Source: RYN-428 sp035551995
GTDB lineage: Bacteria > Planctomycetota > Phycisphaerae > Tepidisphaerales > Tepidisphaeraceae
Direction: 5' to 3'
Length of the DNA stretch: 54,716 nt
Assembly: GCA_035551995.1 (NCBI GenBank)
Contig: DASZME010000036.1
Span: 1-54,716, forward strand
The position numbers were made by a program, and so were the translations under genes. A model generated the notes under the pieces. That model did not search any database. It had not been told where the DNA came from and saw only the letters and a program-made list of their open reading frames with translations. Position 1 is the first letter of the stretch. Every line of letters begins with the position of its first letter. Of this stretch, positions 41,729 through 50,143 are shown piece after piece.

Positions 41729-42415
41729 ATGAGCCGAACATTATCCTATTCTCCACAAATCTCGACTGACGACGTTCAGCATTTTGTAATGGAGGACGCG
41801 AGTTGGGACTTATACGAAAAGCTTCTCCGCGACATCGGAGACCGGCCGATTCGGGTGACGTACGACGATGGAAGGATGGAGATCATGTCGCCATTGCCGG
41901 AGCATGAACGTCCGAAGAAGCTTGTTGGCCGGATGATCGACATGCTTGCGTTCGAGATGAATAGGCCAATGGCCAGCTTGGGTTCAACGACCTTTCATCG
42001 CAAGGAAAAGGCTAAGGGATTAGAGCTGGACGAATGTTAGTATTTCAAGGATGAGGCGAAGATGCGCGGCCGCAAGCGGCTCGATTTGAGGAAGGACCCG
42101 CCGCCGGAATTGGTCGTTGAGATAGACGTGACCAGCCGGTCGGTTCCCCGGGAGCCGATCTACGACGCGCTTGGCGTGCCGGAAATTTGGCGGTTCGACG
42201 GAATTCGCCTGCGATGCCTTCATCTCAACGGCGAAAAATACGCCTTGAGAAAAATGAGCATGGCGTTTCCTTTCCTGGAGCCGGCGAAGCTACAGCGGTT
42301 CATCGAACGGCTTGGCCATGACGATGAAACGTCGATTATTCGGGGGTTCATGGCATGGGTGCGGAAAAATGGTTGGGCGGAGGCTGAGTTCATTTCAACG
42401 CGAATGTCGGATTGA
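41729..42415 (+). pseudogene. Uma2-family endonuclease gene interrupted by one amber codon
   Basis: A 229-codon frame of the Uma2 (DUF820, PD-(D/E)XK-like) family. Its first half runs MSRTLSYSPQ…YDDGRMEIMSPLPEHE…GLELDEC and its second half, in the same frame, YFKDEAKMRG…DPPPELVVEIDVTSRS…YDALGVPEIWRFDG. They are separated only by TAG at 42038-42040 (codon 104). In intact relatives the segment reads like 'PDECYYF', so the stop replaces an aromatic residue, and a single TAT/TAC to TAG change explains it. All other expected motifs, including catalytic-type D/E residues, remain. It is either a young pseudogene, a sequencing error or a readthrough site. Confidence 0.85.
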
Positions 42416-42486
42416 TGAAGCATTCCTGCATTTATCGACTTCGGGAGAATTGTGCCGAATAACGAGGGCCAACGTCCTCGTTTCCT

Positions 42487-43740
42487 TTAGGTTTCGCCCC
42501 GCCGGGCCGCTTCGATCAGCTCACATGCTTGCTCCAACGGCCGAGCCCCCGCGAATTTCCCGGCAACCTCGCGACAACGCTCATTCACGCTCGCGCTCCC
42601 CAATAGACTGGCAAGGGTCGTCGCGATTCGATCCGATGTGTATCGCCGAGGGTCGAGCGTTCTGGCCACGCCCAGCCGCCCCATTCGGGTGGCGTTGTCC
42701 AACTGGTCGTGCGCATGCGGCAGCACCATCTGCGGCAAACCCGCTTTCATCCCCTGGCTGGCGGTGCCGATGCCGCCATGATGAACCAGCGCCCGGCAAT
42801 GCGGAAGCAACTCGCCGAACGGAGCGAAATCAATGTGCTTCACCCCCGCGGGCAGACGCGACGGAACATGCTCGCGATGTCGCGTCAATAGCAGCCCCCG
42901 GCTTCCAAGCAACGCGCAGGCACGCGCGGATTGTTCGAGCAACGCGTGGGCGTGCCACATGGCAGATCCAAACGTGAACGCGATGGGGGGCGATCCCGCC
43001 TGCAAAAACTCGGCGAGATCGGGAGAGAACATGCAAAGCCCGCTTTCGTCGTAAAGCGGAAAACCGGCCAATCGCACCTGCGCGGGCCAGTCTTTTTGCG
43101 TCGGCGCAAACCACTCGGGCCACATGCCGATCACGCGCCGGGGCGAATGAATGTAATCTCGCAGAATGCCTGTCACCGGCGCCAATCCCAATTCGCCGCG
43201 AAAAGCGTTTAACATCGGCATGGCTGCGGGGTCCACGATCAACCTGTCGATCAATGCCCACTGCGCCTTCATCGCCCAGCCCGGCACGCGCGGTCCTGTC
43301 CACATTCCCGGCAGCTTCGATGGGTCCGTATAGCTGCGCAACACCGATGGCTGAAGGTGAACGGTCACGGCGGGGATGTGCCGATGTTCGTCGGCGATTC
43401 TGGCGCCGAGCGCGAGCGTCGAGGCGACGACGACGGTGTCGGCTTCCACATGATTGGCGACGATCGCGTGATACACCGGCCGCAGAAAATGACCCACCCC
43501 GGCAAGAACGATCCGAAATCCTTTTGTCGATTTCCACAGATCGGGATTACCGGCCAAGCGCATGTAGTCTGCGGCTACGCCGATGGGGATCAGATCGAGG
43601 CCGGCTTGCTGGACAAGCGATCCGAAGAACGGATTGACGATCACGCGCACGCGATGGCCGCGCGCGCGAAGGGCGAGGCCGATGCCGATAAAAGGGTGGA
43701 CATCGCCGTGACTGCCGATGGGGACGAGGAGAACGTTCAC
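42487..43740 (-). CDS. UGT/MGT-type glycosyltransferase (GT1-like)
   Basis: A 417-residue protein with the two-domain GT-B fold of the YjiC/macrolide glycosyltransferase group. The N-terminal domain opens MNVLLVPIGSHGDVHPFIGIGLALRARGHRVRVIVNP. The C-terminal domain has the nucleotide-sugar motif region FAPFGELLPHCRALVHHGGIGTASQGMKAGLPQMVLPHAHDQLDNATRM, with His and Gly positions typical of UDP- or dTDP-sugar binding. It probably glycosylates a small lipophilic acceptor. The start codon is GTG at 43740, and a TATTCT hexamer lies 7 nt before it. Confidence 0.9.
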   Translation of the reverse strand: MNVLLVPIGSHGDVHPFIGIGLALRARGHRVRVIVNPFFGSLVQQAGLDLIPIGVAADYMRLAGNPDLWKSTKGFRIVLAGVGHFLRPVYHAIVANHVEADTVVVASTLALGARIADEHRHIPAVTVHLQPSVLRSYTDPSKLPGMWTGPRVPGWAMKAQWALIDRLIVDPAAMPMLNAFRGELGLAPVTGILRDYIHSPRRVIGMWPEWFAPTQKDWPAQVRLAGFPLYDESGLCMFSPDLAEFLQAGSPPIAFTFGSAMWHAHALLEQSARACALLGSRGLLLTRHREHVPSRLPAGVKHIDFAPFGELLPHCRALVHHGGIGTASQGMKAGLPQMVLPHAHDQLDNATRMGRLGVARTLDPRRYTSDRIATTLASLLGSASVNERCREVAGKFAGARPLEQACELIEAARRGET

Positions 43741-43788
43741 GCGTCATAGAATAGAGACCCGACGGCGGATTGGGGAGCGTCTTGAAAC

Positions 43789-43868
43789 GATTCAGTAATT
43801 TCTCAAGTCGCATAGTGTTTTCCCGTTTAGCGGCCCCGCTTGCGGGGCGTGTCCCGCGATCAGCGCCG
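43789..43868 (+). repeat. R1 dispersed repeat before threonine synthase
   Basis: The upstream part CAAGTCGCATAGTGTTTTCC is followed by the core GTTTAGCGGCCCCGCTTGCGGGGCG and then GTGTCCCGCGA. It lacks the CACCAACATGA tail. It is located between the divergent glycosyltransferase and threonine synthase genes. Confidence 0.7.
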
Positions 43869-43934
43869 AACCGCAGCCCTAAGCGTCCAATCGTCTTTTG
43901 ACCTTTCCACGCCGATTCCTTACCTTCTATCCCA

Positions 43935-45359
43935 ATGAACGATGTGGCTTTTCAGCGGTGCATGAACCCGGCTTGTGGCGCGACCTACGCCATCGACCAG
44001 ATCATCGTGGCCTGCACGGCCTGCGGCAGCCTGCTCGATATTCACTATGACTGGAGCAAGCTCCCGCGCATCAAGAGCCTGTCGTATTTCGAGCATCGCT
44101 GGGGAACCAAAGGAACGGCGGCCGCCGGACGCGCGGATTTTTCCGGCGTCTGGCGCTTTCGGGAACTGCTGCCGTTTTATCGCACCGAAGACGACATCGT
44201 CACCATCGGCGAAGGCCGCACCGTGTTGCAGCAGGCGGATATCCTCGCCCGGCAAATGGGGATGAATCCCGGCAACCTCATGCTGCAATACGAAGGACTG
44301 AATCCCTCCGGCAGTTTTAAGGATAACGGCATGACCGCCGCGTTTACCCACGCCCGAATGGTCGGCGCGACGCGCGTGGCCTGCGCGTCTACGGGAAACA
44401 CCAGCGCGAGCCTGGCGCTGTTTGCCTCCCTGGCGGAAATGCAGGGCGTGGTTTTCATCGGCAGCGGAAAAATCGCGCTGGGAAAGCTCTCACAGGCGCT
44501 CGATTATGGCGCCTTAACCCTCCAGATCCAAGGCGATTTCGACGCCTGCCTGCGCCGCGTCCGGCAGATCGCCGTGGACAAGCCGGCAATGGGCATCTAC
44601 TTGATGAACAGCGTCAATCCCTTCCGCCTTGAAGGCCAGAAGAGCATCATGTATCGCATCCTGGAAGCGCGCGATTGGCAGTCGCCCGATTGGGTGATTG
44701 TGCCCGGCGGCAACTTGGGAAACTGCTCGGCGTTCGCCAAGGCGTTCGATGAGATGCGCGAACTGGGACTGATCAAGAAAATCCCGCGCCTGGCGATCAT
44801 CAACGCGTCGGGCGCCAATACGCTCTATCAGCTTCATACCAGGCAGGGGATCAGTTGGAAGAACAACTGGTATGACACGTCGGCGATACAAAAGTTTTAC
44901 GCTGTCATGGACGAAAATAATATTCACGCCCATACCGTGGCCAGCGCGATCGAGATCGGCCGGCCGGTGAATCTCCCCAAGGCGCTGCGGGCGCTGTCGA
45001 TCATGAACGGCGTGGTCGAGGAAGTGAGCGACGACGAAATCCTCGAACATCGCGCGATGGTGGCTCGCTGGGGTTTCGGATGCGAGCCCGCCAGTGCCGC
45101 CAGCGTGGCGGGATTGCGGCGGCTGCTCGACAAGCAGGTGATTTCTCCGAGCGATTCGGTCGTCTGCATCCTCACCGGCCACGAGTTGAAGGACCCAAAC
45201 GTCACGGTGAAATATCACACCGGCATCGACATGAAAGTCGCGCAGGAAACCGCCCCAAGGACCGAGCCGCATGGAAAGATGTCGAATCGACCGGTGCCGG
45301 TGGAGGACAGCCTCGACGCCATCATCCTGGCAATGGGCGGGAATCCAGGCGCGATTTGA
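43935..45359 (+). CDS. thrC: Threonine synthase
   Basis: A 474-residue PLP enzyme that converts O-phosphohomoserine to threonine. A short N-terminal zinc-ribbon-like part (CMNPACGATY…VACTACGSLLDIHYDW) precedes the PLP fold: the Lys in LNPSGSFKDNGMTAAF binds PLP, ASTGNTSASLA binds the cofactor phosphate, and WVIVPGGNLGNCSAFAKAF is typical of the ThrC branch. The C terminus extends about 40 residues beyond the usual core. The N-terminal Cys-x4-Cys/Cys-x2-Cys arrangement is typical of the class with an added ribbon. Start at 43935; no strong ribosome-binding site. Confidence 0.94.
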   Translation: MNDVAFQRCMNPACGATYAIDQIIVACTACGSLLDIHYDWSKLPRIKSLSYFEHRWGTKGTAAAGRADFSGVWRFRELLPFYRTEDDIVTIGEGRTVLQQADILARQMGMNPGNLMLQYEGLNPSGSFKDNGMTAAFTHARMVGATRVACASTGNTSASLALFASLAEMQGVVFIGSGKIALGKLSQALDYGALTLQIQGDFDACLRRVRQIAVDKPAMGIYLMNSVNPFRLEGQKSIMYRILEARDWQSPDWVIVPGGNLGNCSAFAKAFDEMRELGLIKKIPRLAIINASGANTLYQLHTRQGISWKNNWYDTSAIQKFYAVMDENNIHAHTVASAIEIGRPVNLPKALRALSIMNGVVEEVSDDEILEHRAMVARWGFGCEPASAASVAGLRRLLDKQVISPSDSVVCILTGHELKDPNVTVKYHTGIDMKVAQETAPRTEPHGKMSNRPVPVEDSLDAIILAMGGNPGAI

Positions 45360-45802
45360 TTCGGGAAATAGACGCCGGCAGCCCTTTATCCAATATTACA
45401 CACTTTCGCGCGACAGTGCCGGCGCCGCTTTGAAACGACTCGCCGGCGCGATTTCCCAAGGGCCGTCGAAGAACGTCCACAACCTCGTCCGCGGCCACGC
45501 CGTGCCCGTAGATATGCGGCTGCTATGTGTCAGCCTCAATATAAAAGCGGACGCTCACGCGAATAGTTCCGCCTTTCCCGCCGGCGATCGCACAATCGCG
45601 CGTCTGCGTATGTGGCCCAGCGAGAGGCCGACGACGTGGCGATCTTCGTCGCGATGGGCCCTGAAGTCGAGTTTTTTCAGCTTTGGTTTTCCTGTCGTGC
45701 GTGTCCGCTCCTCAAGGAAGTGGTGTGTAGTCAGCACATGAACAGTCGCAGTGAATTGGTAAATTTAGTGACCGTCGACTTGAAATGGCGATTTGCGCAA
45801 CT
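45360..45802. other. Gene-free stretch between thrC and comEC
   Basis: These 443 bases separate two convergent genes. Short frames occur on both strands (for example 45555-45737 minus) but none shows a motif or a ribosome-binding site. There are no clear hairpins with T tracts and no R1 or R2 copies. It may contain decayed coding sequence. Confidence 0.4.
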
Positions 45803-48406
45803 TTACTTTGCCTCCAGAATCCGCCCGTCGCGCTCGATGGTAATCCCGTTCTGTTTCCGGTCTAGAAATGGTTTCACGCTGATGTTTCCTTCCCGTTGAA
45901 GGTCGATTTCGATCGCCCCGCATCGGCCGGTTCGATAGAGCGGCCGGTGCTCGATGAGTTTTTCGAAGTCGCGCTGCTTTTTTGTCAGTCGTGTGGCGTT
46001 GGAACTCACGATCGCCAATGGGTCAACCGCCCGCACAAACTCGGCGGTGAGCGCTTCGCTGCTTCCGTGGTGAGCCGCGACGAGGATGTCGGATTTCAGG
46101 AGCGCGGGGTTCTTGAGAAGCTCGCGCATGGCGGGATCCTGAATGTCGGCGGGAAAAAGAATCGATCGCCCGCCATAGATCACGCGGAGCACCATCCCCG
46201 CGTTGTTGGAATTCAAATCGGCATGCGCCGGCGGCCAAAGCACCTGCCCGATGGCGCCGCCCCCCCAGTCGAATTTTTCGCCGCCGATGACTTCGCGCGG
46301 CGGGTGGCCGACCCGATCGAGCATCTCCACCAGACGCCGGCACGGCACGCTCTCGGCCGAGTGGCCGCGAAGGTAGGGGGTCGTGACGATCTCCTTAAGA
46401 CCGCACTCGTCCCACGCGCCGGCGGCGGCGCTGATGTGATCAAAATCGCCGTGGCTCAGGTAGATCGAATCAAGGCCCGCGCGCCCCCGGTGATGGAGAA
46501 ACGGCTCGATGCATTCATGCAGCGGATCGCCGATCGTCGACGACCCGGCATCCAGCATGATCGCCCCTTTGCCGGGGATTTCCACCACCGCGCATTGGCC
46601 GGCGCCGATCGACAAGAGCGTGATCCGCAGCAACCCGCCCGACCCGCTTTGGCGGGCGAATCCCAATAACCCCGGCAGCAACATCAACAGCGCGCACGCG
46701 CCAAGCGGCGCGCAGCGAACGCCCCATCGCACGGCCCGTCCCGCCACCGGAATCAGCGGCAAACATAGCAATCCGTAGAATGCGACGATCGCCCAGACCG
46801 GCGGGGCCGTGATCGGAATGTCGGCGGCGGGGAGCCGGGAAAAAAAAGAGATCGCGACGCGCAGCAGCGCCGTCGGCGCCATCACGACAGCCGCCCAGGT
46901 TGGCGCCATCGACGGAAATAGTATCGTCAGGATCAGCTTGAAGAATCCGGCCCCCAGCGCCGCGAAGACGACCGGAGAAAGCACGACGCCGATCAACACC
47001 GCCCACGGCGTAAACTGCTCGAAGTGATACGCGACCAGCGGCACGGACATCATCCATGCGATACAGGCCGCGGCCACGACGCGGATCGTCAACCGCGCGA
47101 GCCATCGCCTTGCCCGCTGGGCATCGCTCAGGCGGCCGATCTTTTCCAGCGCGGTGATGTGCGGATCGAGCGATTGATCGAGAAACGCCACGAACGCCGA
47201 CGTCAGCGACAGCATCCCCAGAACGATGATGAAACTGAATTGAAATCCGGGGGCGTACAGATCGAGCGGATGAACGACAAGAATGACAACGGCGGCGATC
47301 GCAAGAAGCTGGATCGAATCGACGTTTCTACGACCGGCGATGCCCAGCCCCAGGGCCGCGGCCACGATAACGGGGCGAAGCGCCTGTGGGGAAGGGAGGG
47401 TCAGATATCCCCACACGACGACGCCGATCGTCACCGCCGCCGCCGCCGCCAACGGCCGCACGCGCGCGAGTCGGCAAATAAAGTAGATGATGGTTCCGAG
47501 CACCGCCATGCGAAGGCCGCTGCTGGAGAGGAGGTGGCTTGTGCCGGTTTTTTGAAACTGCCGTTCTATCCCGCGAATTTCCGGCCCGCGGTCGCCGAGC
47601 ATGAGCGCTTGCAGGAGCGCACGATCGGCCTGGCGCGTCGGCGAAAAGCCCAGCGCCAGCCATTCGCGGACGCCAAGACGCGCCTCGGCGAGCGTCGGCG
47701 CCACGCCCGCCGACCTCACCCGCACGTCGCAGACATGATTGACGCGAATCGACGAGAGGATACGTTGTCGGCGATAATAGGATTCCCAATCAAACTCGCC
47801 GGGATTCATCGCCGGCGCCGGGCGCTGAAGCATTCCGACGACGCGAACCGTTTGTCCCGCCGACAGGCGCGGCTCGGCATGGGAAATCGACACGATGATT
47901 TCACCGCTGGCCGGCCGCCATCCTCGCCAGGTTTTGACGGCGACGACGGAAGCGGCGCCGGCCTGCCGAGCCGGCAGATGGCGCTGGCCGGGGTCTTCGA
48001 TCAACCGAAGGTCTTTGTCCAGGCGAAGGTCCAGGCACGCCAGCCGCGGCTCATCGGACGTGAAGAGCGCGACATCGTCGCCGCGAAACTGCGATCGCGA
48101 TAAAGCCCCCGCGATGACGCCGATCGTCAGCGCCGCGACGGCAAGAAAGACGTTCTGCAATCCGCCTCGATTCGCCGAAACAATGGCGCCATACAGAGCC
48201 GCGACCAGAAAAAGCAACTGCATCTTCGGCGAAACCGCAATGGAGGTATGAAGCGCGATGCCCGCCATAACCAGTACGGCGGCGACCAAGGCGGGGCGCT
48301 TGTGAAGCCGATCGTTTACATTTTGTAGACGGCTTAACGGATTAAATAGGCCGCCTAAATTCACGACGGCAAGAATATGACGCAGCGAGAGTGATGTCGA
48401 GATCAT
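45803..48406 (-). CDS. comEC: ComEC/Rec2 DNA uptake channel protein
   Basis: An 867-residue inner-membrane protein of natural transformation that passes single-stranded DNA into the cytoplasm. Three parts are visible: an N-terminal hydrophobic and DUF4131-like region (about 20-250); the competence domain with many membrane segments (about 265-560, including QKTGTSHLLSSSGLRMAVLG); and a C-terminal metallo-beta-lactamase-like domain (about 590-860) with YLSHGDFDHISAA as the metal site and VAAHHGSSEALT near its end. With the PilT ATPase elsewhere in the window it suggests type-IV-pilus-based competence (inference). The ATG at 48406 has no clear ribosome-binding site. Confidence 0.95.
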   Translation of the reverse strand: MISTSLSLRHILAVVNLGGLFNPLSRLQNVNDRLHKRPALVAAVLVMAGIALHTSIAVSPKMQLLFLVAALYGAIVSANRGGLQNVFLAVAALTIGVIAGALSRSQFRGDDVALFTSDEPRLACLDLRLDKDLRLIEDPGQRHLPARQAGAASVVAVKTWRGWRPASGEIIVSISHAEPRLSAGQTVRVVGMLQRPAPAMNPGEFDWESYYRRQRILSSIRVNHVCDVRVRSAGVAPTLAEARLGVREWLALGFSPTRQADRALLQALMLGDRGPEIRGIERQFQKTGTSHLLSSSGLRMAVLGTIIYFICRLARVRPLAAAAAVTIGVVVWGYLTLPSPQALRPVIVAAALGLGIAGRRNVDSIQLLAIAAVVILVVHPLDLYAPGFQFSFIIVLGMLSLTSAFVAFLDQSLDPHITALEKIGRLSDAQRARRWLARLTIRVVAAACIAWMMSVPLVAYHFEQFTPWAVLIGVVLSPVVFAALGAGFFKLILTILFPSMAPTWAAVVMAPTALLRVAISFFSRLPAADIPITAPPVWAIVAFYGLLCLPLIPVAGRAVRWGVRCAPLGACALLMLLPGLLGFARQSGSGGLLRITLLSIGAGQCAVVEIPGKGAIMLDAGSSTIGDPLHECIEPFLHHRGRAGLDSIYLSHGDFDHISAAAGAWDECGLKEIVTTPYLRGHSAESVPCRRLVEMLDRVGHPPREVIGGEKFDWGGGAIGQVLWPPAHADLNSNNAGMVLRVIYGGRSILFPADIQDPAMRELLKNPALLKSDILVAAHHGSSEALTAEFVRAVDPLAIVSSNATRLTKKQRDFEKLIEHRPLYRTGRCGAIEIDLQREGNISVKPFLDRKQNGITIERDGRILEAK

Positions 48407-48616
48407 TTATCCGGCATTTGTCGTTCATCGGCGATTGAACTATCGCGGGGCGTCAGCATTCGAGATTTGCCGGGTCGCTGTAGCGTTCCTGCGCTCTTTT
48501 TTTGTGCTGGAATATGGTTCATGTAAGAGATTTAGAGTTCCTAAAAAGATGATGAAACCGCTGGGAAATCACGGGTTTCACGTTCGGTGAAACATCATTT
48601 GTTTAGGACCGCTTCA
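48407..48616. repeat. R1-derived sequence upstream of comEC
   Basis: The stretch 48451-48500 contains GCGGGGCGTCAGCATTCGAG followed by ATTTGCCGGGTCGCTGTAGCGTTCCTGCG, which matches the upstream part of long R1 copies (compare 11560-11595) but has lost the core hairpin. A T7 run follows. The rest has no recognisable content. Confidence 0.4.
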
Positions 48617-48750
48617 TTGAACGCCCAGACGCCGAGGCCCCGAGAAGAAAGGAAAAAAAGAGAGAATCGGTAACAGGCATCGTCAAGAACCACTGAATTT
48701 TGATCTTCTCCTCTTCCCTGATCTCGGCGTCTCGGCGTCTCGGCGTTCAA
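48617..48750. mobile_element. R2 element, MITE-like, copy 2
   Basis: A 134-bp element. The 20-nt left end (TTGAACGCCCAGACGCCGAG) pairs with the right end with 19 of 20 matches (perfect outer 9 bp). As in copy 1 at 2556-2687, a purine-rich left arm and a pyrimidine-rich right arm follow, and AACGCCCAGACGCCGAG is shared. It has no coding capacity. Confidence 0.6.
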
Positions 48751-48858
48751 CTCAATCTCTTATTTGCGCCCTCCTTTCGCCGGCCGGACGCCGGCGACGC
48801 CGCCAATGAAGCTTTGGCGCCTGAAGCGCATCGCGAGGCCGCCACAACAGAGCGGCCC

Positions 48859-49839
48859 CTAAAATTCCCACCCGACCACCAGATACGCTTCCACCGCGTC
48901 GCTCTCATGCGTAATTCCGATCAGGGGCGTCAAGTCGATGTGCATCCGCTCGATCGGCCGCCATTGAAAGCTGGGGCCGAGGAGGGTGTTGTCGCGAAGA
49001 TGGCTTCTGTGGTTGTGAAAGTCGTTTTCCTGAAGCTTAAACTCGGCGCCAGCGTCAAATTTGTTGTCGATGACGGCATAGCTCACGCCGGCCGTGGTTT
49101 CGTAGGTGTTCTCATTGTCGCCGCCCATGTTGCGCTGATAAGTCAGATCCCAACCCCAATGCCAGCGCGGCGCAAACGCGCCGCCAAAGAGCATTTTGGT
49201 CTCAAGCTGATCCGGACCTTCGTCCTGGTGTGTGTATTCTATATAGTAGGTGGGATTGCCCCATATCACGTTCCAGTCGGCAAATGCGTAGCGAAGCTCG
49301 ACGGCATAGTCGGTAAAGGTTGATCCGCCGCTCTTGAGAACGCGATTGGTCAGGTAAAGATCGAGCTGGATCCGGTGCGGCAAGCCAAATTCCAATTCGT
49401 ACTGCGTATCGATTTCCGTCGGACCTTTCCGCGGCGCCTGCGGAATCAGCCAGAATTCAAATTCCAACGACCCTTCGGGCCTCACGTACACGCGCGTCTC
49501 GGAAAAACGGCGATCGACCGTCCAGATCGGCTGGTTATAGCTGCCGACCTCCTGATCCTCACGAACGTCCGATGGCTTGTGGCCGACCACATTCACCGGC
49601 TGCAACAGCCAGGGATGCACCATCCCGCCGGCGCCTTGATCCGGGATCGACGACTCGGGGCTTCTGGGCCTCAGCGCCTCGGCCGGCGCCGTGTTGTCGA
49701 GCATGAGCGGCGCCGTCGCCTCGGACGGCGCGGCGGGGTTGAGCGTCAACGGACTCTCCTCCGCTCGCACAATCGCGGTCATCCCCGCCCACATCGCCAC
49801 TCCACATAACACCCAGTTCCGTCGTCGAAATCTTGCCAT
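48859..49839 (-). CDS. Predicted outer-membrane beta-barrel protein
   Basis: A 326-residue protein. The start at 49839 follows AGGAG by 7 nt. The N terminus (MARFRRRNWVLCGVAMWAGMTAIVRA) is a signal peptide ending near residue 26. A Pro/Ala-rich mature N terminus (about 27-85) precedes many alternating-hydrophobicity strands rich in Tyr and Trp (LEFEFWLIPQ, QYELEFGLPHRIQLDLYLTN, YAVELRYAFADW, PTYYIEYTH, and the terminal AVEAYLVVGWEF, ending in an aromatic). This suits a small barrel of the OmpL/SphA-type porin or transporter class. The family is not pinned down. Confidence 0.75.
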   Translation of the reverse strand: MARFRRRNWVLCGVAMWAGMTAIVRAEESPLTLNPAAPSEATAPLMLDNTAPAEALRPRSPESSIPDQGAGGMVHPWLLQPVNVVGHKPSDVREDQEVGSYNQPIWTVDRRFSETRVYVRPEGSLEFEFWLIPQAPRKGPTEIDTQYELEFGLPHRIQLDLYLTNRVLKSGGSTFTDYAVELRYAFADWNVIWGNPTYYIEYTHQDEGPDQLETKMLFGGAFAPRWHWGWDLTYQRNMGGDNENTYETTAGVSYAVIDNKFDAGAEFKLQENDFHNHRSHLRDNTLLGPSFQWRPIERMHIDLTPLIGITHESDAVEAYLVVGWEF

Positions 49840-50143
49840 AGCCAATCTCCTCATACATCCCACGCCCGACTTTGCGGGCCACTTTTCCTGGACGGCGCGC
49901 ACGCGCCATCGGCGAAGGCGACTATATCGAACATTCGGCGGCGCCCCGTTCAGCGCTTACATATTGCACAACCGCGTCACGACGCGCATCGCCATCCCGC
50001 TAATCGCCGAATGTGCGGATGTGCGGATGTTTTGTCCAAGCGCGTTGACTTTCCCCCTCAATTGACTGAACAATGACCTCTGCGCCCATTTTGGCCGCCT
50101 GTTTCGGCCAATGCGGCGCATCACCGGTTTTGCTCGGATTTTT
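49840..50143. other. Divergent intergenic region upstream of the ABC-F gene
   Basis: These 304 bases lie between the outer-membrane protein and the ABC-F gene. A TTGGCCG/CGGCCAA hairpin (about 50092-50112) is the only clear structure and could be part of a leader of the ABC-F gene, a family whose leaders often contain attenuators. No terminator T tract follows it. Confidence 0.35.
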
